The notes under the pieces were generated by a model. That model ran no database searches. It had not been told where the DNA came from and saw only the letters and a list, made by a program, of their open reading frames with translations. Below, in pieces: positions 57,209-64,000 of a stretch of DNA of 64,000 nucleotides; position 1 is the first letter of the stretch, and each line of letters opens with the position of its first letter. The position numbers were made by a program, and so were the translations under genes. This stretch comes from Pseudomonas purpurea. Its GTDB lineage: Bacteria > Pseudomonadota > Gammaproteobacteria > Pseudomonadales > Pseudomonadaceae. The stretch spans positions 2,723,001-2,787,000 of the forward strand of contig NZ_CP150918.1 of NCBI RefSeq assembly GCF_039908635.1. Reading direction: 5' to 3'.

Positions 57209-57550
57209 GGGGTCTTCTCTCTGTGTGCCCAATCAAGTGATGTGCCGTCGGTTGGGCTTACCGTTCGGCTGGTTACTTGTACTGATGCCCGCAACAGGGG
57301 GGTGGGTCACACCCATTTAGCAGAAATTTCAACTTTCTTTCATATAGCCGGTTTTGCAGGGCTTTTTGAAAGCTGAATGAAAGGTTGGAGTCAGTCGCTA
57401 ACTCACTACCTGGGTTTTTATAACGGAATAGGTATTACCCCTATAGTCAAACGATACAAGGCGACGTCAAGTTCTTGCTAATGTTACAACCGGGTCAGCC
57501 AAATGACTGTTTCTAATAACATTTCCTAATTTTGGCGCCAAGGAACAGTC
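57209..57550. other. AT-rich divergent intergenic region before the sigma-54 regulator
   Basis: About 340 bases between the divergent small gene (57208) and the regulator (57551). The part from about 57330 to 57540 is notably AT-rich and should contain the regulator promoter and any control sites. No clear -24/-12 (GG-N10-GC) promoter or palindrome could be defended by eye. Confidence 0.5.
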
Positions 57551-58876
57551 ATGATCGAAGCCCCAGCGTTACGCCGCTTGCTCGTGGTCGATCCTTGTGA
57601 CGATTGCCACCGCCTGCTGCCCGGTTTGCGCATCATCGGTTGGGACGTCGACAGCTGTACGCTTGAAAACGCGGTCGACCGTTCCTGTGATGTCGGCCTG
57701 TTGCGCCTGCAACCGTTTCATCTGGAGCGGCCCGAGGCCGTCAAGGAACTCATCAGTCGCAGCGGTACAGAGTGGATCGCCGTGCTTAGCCAGGAAGTCC
57801 TGCGTTTACAGAACGTGGGTGACTTCGTGTGCGAATGGTTTTTTGATTTCCATACCTTGCCGTTCGATGTCTCCAGGGTTCAGGTCACCCTCGGCCGAGC
57901 TTTCGGCATGGCACGCTTGCGCGGCCAGGGCACGATCCATGTCGATCAGCCTGAACATGAGCTTTTGGGCGATAGCCGCTCGATCCGTGAACTGCGCAAA
58001 CTCCTGAGCAAACTGGCACCCACCGAGTCCCCGGTGTTGATCCGCGGTGAAAGCGGCACCGGTAAAGAGTTGGTAGCGCGAACCCTGCACCGCCAATCAC
58101 AACGTCACAGCAAACCGTTCGTGGCGATCAATTGCGGGGCCATACCCGAGCACTTGATCCAGTCCGAACTGTTCGGCCACGAGAAGGGTGCGTTTACCGG
58201 CGCGCATCAACGCAAGGTCGGGCGGATCGAGGCCGCCCATGGCGGGACCCTGTTTCTCGATGAAATCGGCGATCTGCCCCTGGAACTGCAAGCCAATCTG
58301 CTGCGTTTTCTTCAGGAAAAACACATCGAACGAGTGGGCGGCAGCCAACCGATTCCCGTGGATGTCCGTGTGCTGGCGGCCACCCACGTCGACCTTGAAG
58401 CCGCTATCGAAAAAGGGCGTTTTCGTGAGGATTTGTACTATCGGCTCAACGTTTTGCAGGTGATCACCGCGCCGTTGCGCGAGCGCCACGGCGACTTATC
58501 AATGCTGGCCAACCATTTTTCCCATTTCTACAGCCAGGAAACCGGTCGCCGGCCCCGCAGTTTCAGCGAGGACGCGCTGGTGGCCATGGGCAAACACGAT
58601 TGGCCGGGCAACGTTCGCGAACTGGCCAACCGGGTGCGGCGTGGCCTGGTGCTGGCCGAAGGGCGGCAGATCGAGGCTCGGGACCTGGGCCTGATCAGCC
58701 AGCTGGCAATTGCTACGCCCATGGGCACACTTGAAGATTACAAGACCCGTGCCGAGCGCCAGGCCTTGTGCGATGTATTGAATCGGCACAGTGACAACCT
58801 CAGCGTTGCGGCTCGGGTACTCGGTGTGTCACGCCCGACGTTTTACCGACTGCTGCACAAACACCAGATCCGTTAG
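57551..58876 (+). CDS. Sigma-54 dependent transcriptional activator with degenerate receiver domain
   Basis: Bacterial enhancer-binding protein of 441 aa. Domains: an N-terminal receiver-like domain (1-130) with no phosphoacceptor Asp (the expected strand reads DVGLLRLQP), as in VpsR/FleQ-type activators; an AAA+ core with Walker A GESGTGKE (166-173), the sigma-54 contact loop GAFTGA (213-218) and Walker [12 protein letters not shown]; and a C-terminal Fis-type helix-turn-helix ([20 protein letters not shown]). It converges on fapF across a shared terminator. Proximity suggests control of fap or of another biofilm trait, perhaps with cyclic-di-GMP as ligand as in VpsR/FleQ; this is inference. 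Confidence 0.87.
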   Translation: MIEAPALRRLLVVDPCDDCHRLLPGLRIIGWDVDSCTLENAVDRSCDVGLLRLQPFHLERPEAVKELISRSGTEWIAVLSQEVLRLQNVGDFVCEWFFDFHTLPFDVSRVQVTLGRAFGMARLRGQGTIHVDQPEHELLGDSRSIRELRKLLSKLAPTESPVLIRGESGTGKELVARTLHRQSQRHSKPFVAINCGAIPEHLIQSELFGHEKGAFTGAHQRKVGRIEAAHGGTLFLDEIGDLPLELQANLLRFLQEKHIERVGGSQPIPVDVRVLAATHVDLEAAIEKGRFREDLYYRLNVLQVITAPLRERHGDLSMLANHFSHFYSQETGRRPRSFSEDALVAMGKHDWPGNVRELANRVRRGLVLAEGRQIEARDLGLISQLAIATPMGTLEDYKTRAERQALCDVLNRHSDNLSVAARVLGVSRPTFYRLLHKHQIR

Positions 58877-60258
58877 GGCGCGGCAACGTAAAAGGCCCGC
58901 TGCGATTGACGTCGCAGCGGGCCTTTTGCGTCAGCGGTGTGGATCAGAAGTAGTACGGGAATTTCAGGCTGAAGGTGAAGTCCGGGGCGTCGGGCGTCAG
59001 GGCCGATGGACAGGTTGGGAACAATGGTCAGGTTGTCGGTGGCCGCAACGGTCATGCCGACGTTGAAGTAACCGGCGTTGGCGTCGCTGGACACCACCGA
59101 TTGCCAACTGCCGCCGTCTTGCTTGAGCTTGCTTTGGCGTTGCACCAGGTCAGACACAGAGAACGACATACTCATCTTCTCGTTCAACGCAAAGGCTACG
59201 CCCGCGCCGATCTGGAAGCTGTCGCCCAGCTTTACTTTGCCAGGGGTTTTGATGTTGACCCTGGAACTGATGTCGTCGAACGACTCTTCCAGGTTATGTG
59301 TGTAGGAAAGAGTACCAAAGAGTACGGCCGGGTCGAAGGTCTTGACCAGCGAGATGCCCGGCGTGATCGACCAGACACCGTTGCCGGTCGGCAGGTCGTC
59401 CGGTACGAACAGGTTGGTGTTAGGCCCGGTCTGGCGCAGCTTGATCCCGAAAGGCTCCTTGCCGGTAGGTGCCTTGACCCGCAGGGTAACCACGGCGTCC
59501 GGGTAGTTGACCGACTCGTCGAGGAATTTATAGGCAATGCCGAAGTTCACGTCACCAATGGTCGGGTCCTGCGTCACGTCCTGTTCGCTGAGTGCGCCTG
59601 CGTCACCGCCTGCTGCACCGCCGGACTGGTAGGTCGACTCGCGGTAGATCACCGGCACGTTCACGTCGAACTGCCATCGGTTGTTGAGGTTGTAGCGGCC
59701 CGTGAGGTCAAGGGTCCAGTTATCGGCCTTGATACGGTCGAGGTTGATGTTGCCCAGGAAGATCGAGTCCAGTGCAAGGAAACCGTTGAGAATCAACTGC
59801 CGGGTGTCATAACGCGAATAGGTCAGCCCGGTTTCGAAACTGAACTTGCCCCCGCCAAAGAACCCGCTGGCCTCGTCGTAGAGGTTGGAAACACTCTGTG
59901 CGGGTTGGGAATCGTCTTGCAGCGATTGCCCGTATGAACCGCCCGCGGCCCCAGCTCCCCCTGCTGCGCCCCCTGACGCCGCTTTGGCGCCTGTTCTCGC
60001 AACCTGCTGGTTGCCCTTCATGTCCGCTGGCGACTTGGCCAGACGTTTAGGAGGAGGCGAGGCCGGTTGATCTTCTACCTGACGAACCCGTTGCTCGAGT
60101 ACCGCCAGCGCCTTCTGTTGCACTTCGTATCGTTGCTTCAACTCCAGAAGTTCCTGTTTGAGGGTCTCTACATCGCCATTCGGTGCTGCTTGCAGCAGCG
60201 CCGCTGGAAAGAGAGTGCTCAGACATACAACTGCGCGTAGTGACACCGATCGATACAT
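58873..60258 (-). CDS. fapF: Fap amyloid outer-membrane secretion pore, C-terminus apparently frameshifted
   Basis: Trimeric outer-membrane beta-barrel that exports FapB, FapC and FapE. It has a signal peptide, an N-terminal coiled coil ([23 protein letters not shown], about 29-65), a Gly/Ala linker and a C-terminal barrel. As read, the final 40 or so residues after NLSIG are not membrane-like and the frame runs through the terminator. Removing one base from GGGCC at 59000-59004 gives [22 protein letters not shown] with a stop at 58944. That is an ideal aromatic outer-membrane C-terminus and a 437-aa protein. Last gene of fapABCDEF. Confidence 0.88.
   Translation of the reverse strand: MYRSVSLRAVVCLSTLFPAALLQAAPNGDVETLKQELLELKQRYEVQQKALAVLEQRVRQVEDQPASPPPKRLAKSPADMKGNQQVARTGAKAASGGAAGGAGAAGGSYGQSLQDDSQPAQSVSNLYDEASGFFGGGKFSFETGLTYSRYDTRQLILNGFLALDSIFLGNINLDRIKADNWTLDLTGRYNLNNRWQFDVNVPVIYRESTYQSGGAAGGDAGALSEQDVTQDPTIGDVNFGIAYKFLDESVNYPDAVVTLRVKAPTGKEPFGIKLRQTGPNTNLFVPDDLPTGNGVWSITPGISLVKTFDPAVLFGTLSYTHNLEESFDDISSRVNIKTPGKVKLGDSFQIGAGVAFALNEKMSMSFSVSDLVQRQSKLKQDGGSWQSVVSSDANAGYFNVGMTVAATDNLTIVPNLSIGPDARRPGLHLQPEIPVLLLIHTADAKGPLRRQSQRAFYVAAP
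58890..58927. terminator. Bidirectional terminator between sigma-54 regulator and fapF
   Basis: Perfect 16-bp stem AAAAGGCCCGCTGCGA / TCGCAGCGGGCCTTTT with a 6-base loop. It serves the plus-strand regulator gene and the minus-strand fap operon. The frameshifted fapF reading frame runs through it, which supports the view that the real fapF stop is at 58944. Confidence 0.9.
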
Positions 60259-60304
60259 GAAATAAGCCGTCCCTTAAAGCCCAATGGTCGAGACTCAGCG
60301 TAGT

Positions 60305-61051
60305 TCAATATCCCATAGTGCGTAGTCCTTTGAGTTGCGTCAGGTTGCAGTCCAGTGCACCGGGACTTGGGCCGTTGTTATTAAGAACGACGCTGAGTTG
60401 CGTCAGGTTGTTGACCATGTTGCTGTTGCCCAGTAAACGGGTGTTCTGCAGCAAGCCACCCTGGGCGACCTGTTGCAGGGCGCTGCCCTGGTTGTTGTTG
60501 GCCTGAATGGCCATTTGAATGCCGCTGCCGGTGGCTGAAACGGCAATGGAACCTGCCGCGTTATTGGCGCTGATGGTTTGACCGGCGGTCAGCACCTGGC
60601 CGGCCGGGGTCACAATAGGAGGAGGGCTGTTGCTTTCCTTCACATCAATGGCAACGTTGTTGTAAGCCGAGTTGCCATCACCTGCGGCACGCACACTTTG
60701 GGTAATGCCCTGGGTGCTGCTCAACGCCGCTCCGCCGATCACATTGCCAGTGCCTTGCAGGGCAGGGGTGCCGTTACCGGTCTGCTTGATGGTTGAGACA
60801 TAAAATTCGGGTTTTATGGTGGCAGCCTGAATCTGCAGGGCGCTTGATGCGCCGATCAGGTCGCCGCTGGCATTGCGCCAGGTACTGCTCATGACAACGC
60901 CGAAGCTGATGATTCGCCCCGGCATGACATACCGACCACGCAGTTGGGCGAGCTCGGAATCTTTGATCTCTATCGGTTTGAATCCTGCACCCGCATACGC
61001 CGGGATGCTTGCTACCAGGCAGGCGGCGGCCAGCCAGTATGAACTTTTCAT
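60305..61051 (-). CDS. fapE: Fap amyloid minor component FapE
   Basis: A 248-aa secreted protein exported with the fibre. It has a signal peptide (WLAAACLVASIPAYAG), then ELAQLRGRYVMPGRIISFGVVMSSTWRN, a characteristic FapE opening. The rest is Asn/Gln/Ser-rich with NNNQGSALQQVAQGG. A single Cys near the end (GALDCNLTQLKGLRTMGY) is noteworthy. GGGAG lies 7 bases before the ATG. It lies between fapD and fapF in the standard order. Confidence 0.88.
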   Translation of the reverse strand: MKSSYWLAAACLVASIPAYAGAGFKPIEIKDSELAQLRGRYVMPGRIISFGVVMSSTWRNASGDLIGASSALQIQAATIKPEFYVSTIKQTGNGTPALQGTGNVIGGAALSSTQGITQSVRAAGDGNSAYNNVAIDVKESNSPPPIVTPAGQVLTAGQTISANNAAGSIAVSATGSGIQMAIQANNNQGSALQQVAQGGLLQNTRLLGNSNMVNNLTQLSVVLNNNGPSPGALDCNLTQLKGLRTMGY

Positions 61052-61095
61052 CTGCTGCTCCCGGAGCGTCCTGCCCCTTTATCTTTGTCAGGCGC

Positions 61096-61776
61096 CTAAA
61101 AGAAGTCGCTCTGGATGAATCCAAAGTCCATCAGCTCTGCGTCATTGACGGGATTGAAACCATTGAGTTTGTTTCGTGCAGTCAACGGTTCCGGCGGATC
61201 GAGCAAGGCATTGCCCTTGTCGTAACCGGGTCCAATAATCGCAAACACAATGCCGTTCCAGCCTTTGACAAAGTCCTCGTGGGAGTAGCGTTTATGGCCT
61301 AGTACCGGATCGCCAACGTAGACCCAGTCTTTTTGTGCGCGCTGCAACACCACGAAGTGCTTGTAACCACGGATTTCTATCAGGACCACCACCGGAATCG
61401 TGACGGCCTCCAGTTTTTCGGGAGGGATCCGGTAGCCCCGGGCACGCATGCCGATGCTTTCTATGTAGCGCTTCATGTCCAGCATGGAGAACCCCTGAGT
61501 ACGAACAAGGTTCTGGTCTGCCTTGACCAGCATGCCTTTGATGATGTGCTCCTCATCGACGTCGAGCCAGTAGGCTTGGCGTAACACCGTTGCCAGTGCG
61601 GCGGCGCCGCAGCTGAAGTCGGTTTTTTGTTCGACCAGGTCGCTGAATTTGCGCTCACGAATACTTTGCACATGCTTGTAGACAGTAACGCCGCCGGGAA
61701 GAATCGTGACGGGCATCTGTGCGGCCTGAGTCAGGCCAGTCAGGCTGAGCAGGAAGGTGAGGGCAGCAACTCGCAT
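61096..61776 (-). CDS. fapD: Fap system C39-like cysteine protease FapD
   Basis: Periplasmic papain-like protease of 226 aa required for Fap export in studied strains. After a signal peptide (ALTFLLSLTGLTQA), the C39 catalytic set is complete: Gln50 and Cys56 in VEQKTDFSCGAAALATVL, His140 in GYKHFVVLQ and Asp156 in YVGDP. An intact active site suggests real proteolysis, unlike inactive C39-like domains. It is the first gene after the hairpin that separates structural from export genes. Confidence 0.9.
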   Translation of the reverse strand: MRVAALTFLLSLTGLTQAAQMPVTILPGGVTVYKHVQSIRERKFSDLVEQKTDFSCGAAALATVLRQAYWLDVDEEHIIKGMLVKADQNLVRTQGFSMLDMKRYIESIGMRARGYRIPPEKLEAVTIPVVVLIEIRGYKHFVVLQRAQKDWVYVGDPVLGHKRYSHEDFVKGWNGIVFAIIGPGYDKGNALLDPPEPLTARNKLNGFNPVNDAELMDFGFIQSDFF

Positions 61777-61805
61777 GGTCGATCCGCCTTGTGGGGACTG
61801 TAGAA

Positions 61806-61825
61806 AAGCCCCGTTTCCGGGGCTT
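61806..61825 (-). terminator. Hairpin with T-run between fapC and fapD (partial terminator)
   Basis: Stem AAGCCCCG / CGGGGCTT with a 4-base loop, followed by TTTTC on the minus strand, 15 bases past the fapC stop. The T-run is short, so some read-through into fapDEF is expected. Confidence 0.75.
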
Positions 61826-61839
61826 CTTGATCATCGCAG

Positions 61840-62832
61840 TTAGAAAGTGTTGCCGCCTTGGCAGGCTTTGCAACCAGCAGCGATGGACAGCGAGTTGCTT
61901 TGTTGGTTGCCCACGCCTGCTGAAACGTTGGCACCGCCGTTACCCGAGAAGCCGTTCATCGAGTTGGTCATGCTGGCGTTGTTGATCACTGGGTTTTTCC
62001 AGCCATCTTTGGTCAGCACTTGCCAGGTTGCATAGCCAGCCAGTTGGAAGTTCCCTTCTTCGTGGAAGGTCAGCTTGTCGCCTTTGTTGCCTCCGCCATT
62101 TCTGTCGTCGCCATAACCACCATGGTGGTCGTCTTTATCTTCGACATACCCTTTGCCGTCGCCTTCGTATTTGCCAGCTGCATAGAAGGTGCTGCGCAGA
62201 GTGTCTGTTTTGTAGGTCCGGTCAGCTTTGTTGCTCACATCCAGACCGCCGGAGTATTGGTTGGCATTCGCGGATGCTGTCGCAACACGTCCACCGGACA
62301 CGGCAATAGCCAGGTTGTTTTTCTGTTGGTTGAAGTCGCCGGCAGTCACGTTGATACCAATGTTGCCGGAGCCGCCGTTGCCAGCGCTGTTGAGCGTGGC
62401 GTTATCTTTGGTGGAGTGATTTTTGACGGTGTTATCGGTGTTGTACTGGTTCGCGTAGGACTGCGCATCAGCAGAACCGAAGATGAAGCTTTCATCAGCG
62501 GTAGCAATGGCAGCGGCGTTGTCTTGTTGGTTGCCGTCCCCGGCCGCCACGTTAGCGCCCATGTTGCCGTTGGAACCGTTCAGGGAGTTGTCAGCCTTGG
62601 CAGTGTTTTCGGTGCCCTGGTTGCGCACCGAGTTGTCCTCGCTGGTTTGTTCGTCCCCGACATAGGCGCTAGCGCCAGAGTTGATTGAAAGTTTCTGTTC
62701 CCAGGTTGGGCCGTCATGCCTGTGATGGTCCTGGTGGTGACGGCCACGATCGTTATCGCCGGCTTGTGCTGCTATTGCGATGACGGATGCCAGCGCAAAG
62801 ACCAGTGGTTTGAGAGCCATTGTAGGTTTCAT
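61840..62832 (-). CDS. fapC: Major functional amyloid subunit FapC
   Basis: Main fibre protein of the biofilm amyloid, 330 aa. After a signal peptide (FALASVIAIAAQAG) and a His-rich stretch (HHQDHHRHDG), three imperfect amyloid repeats share the pattern GxxGxNxxAGxxNQQxNxxAIA: near residues 90-110, 150-180 and 295-320. They are joined by linkers, the second one Gly/Asp-rich (DDHHGGYGDDRNGGGNKGDK). A C-terminal CKAC (CxxC) motif is present, as in other FapC proteins. GGAG lies 8 bases before the ATG. Confidence 0.93.
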   Translation of the reverse strand: MKPTMALKPLVFALASVIAIAAQAGDNDRGRHHQDHHRHDGPTWEQKLSINSGASAYVGDEQTSEDNSVRNQGTENTAKADNSLNGSNGNMGANVAAGDGNQQDNAAAIATADESFIFGSADAQSYANQYNTDNTVKNHSTKDNATLNSAGNGGSGNIGINVTAGDFNQQKNNLAIAVSGGRVATASANANQYSGGLDVSNKADRTYKTDTLRSTFYAAGKYEGDGKGYVEDKDDHHGGYGDDRNGGGNKGDKLTFHEEGNFQLAGYATWQVLTKDGWKNPVINNASMTNSMNGFSGNGGANVSAGVGNQQSNSLSIAAGCKACQGGNTF

Positions 62833-62895
62833 GGTGTTTCTCCGTGCTTATTAGTTGGTTAAGTGTTGGTACTTTCTAATCGCACTTCGGTTGGG

Positions 62896-63474
62896 TCAGT
62901 CACTGACCCGGATGCTCAGGGTGTTAGCCATTCGGTTCCCCACCCCGGCACTCTGGTTCACCTGAATCACTCCTCGGCTGCCGGTGAAGGCCTGGTCGCT
63001 GGTAACGACCTGGCGGCTGCCTTGCGAAGCGCCAGTTGCTCCTGAGTTTGGTAACAACGCCACGTTCTGTTGGGACAGGGCGCTGTCGTCGACGCTCTGC
63101 GGTTGAGCACTGATGCTGATCCGCATGGCATTGATCATCTGGTTGTTGGCCCCGGCGGCCTGGTTGACGCCCAGTGCCCCGTTGCCGTTGCTGAAAGAGT
63201 TGCCGCCAATCGAACTGCTCGCATCCATCGAAGGGTCGGCAGGCGTTGTCAGCTTCTGCTTGAGGCTGCTGGTGGCCTGGGCCTGGGTGCCGATGGCGAT
63301 GGCGCGGCTGTTGACCTGTTGTTGCTGGTCGCCAGCGGCCTGGTTGATCATCATGTTGCCTTTGTACTGCGCTCCGGAATTGTCGAGGGTCGCGTTGTTG
63401 ACAACGTTCACAGCCGAATCAGCCATGGCGCAGGTGCACCCCAGCAGCGCTATAAACAGAAGGGATCGATTCAT
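62896..63474 (-). CDS. fapB: Minor amyloid subunit / nucleator FapB
   Basis: A 192-aa secreted protein related to FapC. After a signal peptide (LLFIALLGCTCAMA), three repeats carry the phrases NQAAGDQQQQVNSRAIAIG, NQAAGANNQMINAMRISIS and NQSAGVGNRMANTLSIRVS. It lacks the CxxC motif and ends at the third repeat, as FapB does. The ATG lies one base after the fapA stop, with a G-run as ribosome site. It is thought to nucleate FapC polymerisation. Confidence 0.92.
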   Translation of the reverse strand: MNRSLLFIALLGCTCAMADSAVNVVNNATLDNSGAQYKGNMMINQAAGDQQQQVNSRAIAIGTQAQATSSLKQKLTTPADPSMDASSSIGGNSFSNGNGALGVNQAAGANNQMINAMRISISAQPQSVDDSALSQQNVALLPNSGATGASQGSRQVVTSDQAFTGSRGVIQVNQSAGVGNRMANTLSIRVSD

Positions 63475-63475
63475 C

Positions 63476-63925
63476 TTATTTACCCCCCATGTTGGTCAGC
63501 GGAGAAAGGCCGGCGCTGATTGAGCGGTTAATGGTTCCCGAGATCTCGCTACCGCCGCCGCCACCGTGACCGGCACCCATGCCGGGCATCCCGTTGGCAT
63601 TGGTCAGTGAGTTCAGGCCGGCGTTGCCATTACCATTGGGAACGACTGTTCTGTTGATAATGCTTGAGCCACTGCTGACGCCAGCAAAGTCGCGATCATT
63701 GAGTTCGGTGCCGGTGGTTTGAACAACGCGGGCCGACGGGTTGGCGCTGACAGTGTTGGGATAGGGGTCTTTGTCACGTGATCTGCCAATCGGCGTCGGT
63801 TGCACGTCACGTTGCAGGACGATCACGCCATTGCCGTCCGCGAACACGGGCAGGCTGATAACAGAACTGAATGCACATCCAAGCAGCAGGAGGCGGGTTA
63901 AGCCTTGGTTATTGGTTGTCGCCAC
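63476..63925 (-). CDS. fapA: Fap periplasmic protein FapA
   Basis: A 149-aa secreted protein, first gene of the fap operon, reported to influence the balance of FapB and FapC in the fibre. It has a signal peptide (LLLLGCAFSSVISLPVFA) and a low-complexity Gly/Asn/Ser-rich tail (GMPGMGAGHGGGGGSEISG). It starts with GTG at 63925, preceded by AAGGAG 7 bases away. Only 75 bases of upstream sequence are in the window, and no sigma-54 promoter is visible in them. Confidence 0.88.
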   Translation of the reverse strand: MATTNNQGLTRLLLLGCAFSSVISLPVFADGNGVIVLQRDVQPTPIGRSRDKDPYPNTVSANPSARVVQTTGTELNDRDFAGVSSGSSIINRTVVPNGNGNAGLNSLTNANGMPGMGAGHGGGGGSEISGTINRSISAGLSPLTNMGGK

Positions 63926-64000
63926 GTCGGCACTCCTTTCTCTTCTTGTACGCGCTGGCCCTGGTCAGCGTTGCGTTGCGAAGGAGAGAGCAGAAGCTGT

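Noticed and set aside
63926..64000. Sigma-54 promoter of the fap operon
   Set aside because: The 75 bases available show no GG-N10-GC element; the promoter probably lies beyond the window.

Overview
The window reads as chromosome of a fluorescent Pseudomonas (P. fluorescens group). It is GC-rich with strong third-position GC bias. It carries the block nppA1A2B–mltD–gloB–methyltransferase–rnhA–dnaQ–ldcA in the order known from Pseudomonas, a 2-ketogluconate (kgu/ptxS) operon, the Pseudomonas-specific functional amyloid operon fapABCDEF, and Pseudomonas-type REP/REPIN repeats. No rRNA, tRNA, CRISPR, prophage or insertion sequence was seen.

Layout. 1–12 kb: core genes for a peptide-type ABC importer, murein hydrolysis (mltD), methylglyoxal detoxification (gloB), RNA/DNA metabolism (rnhA, dnaQ) and lysine decarboxylation (ldcA). 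12–16 kb: a LysR regulator, the quinone/chromate reductase chrR, and a short arsenic locus (arsR-arsB, no arsC or arsH beside it). 16–24.6 kb: an accessory, tightly packed minus-strand operon (NodU/CmcH-type carbamoyltransferase, HAD phosphatase, GT2 glycosyltransferase, YdcF-like protein, MATE exporter, methyltransferase) with a secreted GH3 beta-glucosidase just upstream in the same direction. I do not recognise it as a described pathway, and it is the best candidate for a new biosynthetic system. An AT-rich, gene-free 0.5 kb with an orphan terminator follows. 25–32.7 kb: housekeeping (DUF1853, nadK, metallophosphoesterase, rhomboid protease, YeaC, DUF2797, pepN). 32.7–38 kb: kguE-kguK-kguT-kguD and the repressor gene ptxS, with two perfect PtxS-type operators. 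38.3–43.5 kb: lower-GC accessory genes, namely a 680-residue protein that looks like stacked beta domains, a pertactin-type autotransporter and a small orphan protein. 43.6–51 kb: DUF1345 membrane protein, an RND efflux pair and a two-component system, separated by REPINs. 51–55 kb: dienoyl-CoA isomerase, nudC, a TauE/SafE permease and nhaB. 55–57.2 kb: a delta-60-repeat protein and a small orphan. 57.5–64 kb: a sigma-54 activator convergent with the complete fap amyloid operon.

A cross-cutting observation is that five genes (kguD, kguE, an RND permease, nhaB and fapF) are each interrupted by a small frameshift, and every one lies in a GGCC-core tract. Removing one base (two in nhaB) restores a family-like protein. 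This points either to systematic sequence error at that motif or to an indel-prone lineage, and it decides whether 2-ketogluconate use, sodium/proton antiport, one efflux pump and the amyloid secretion pore are really broken.
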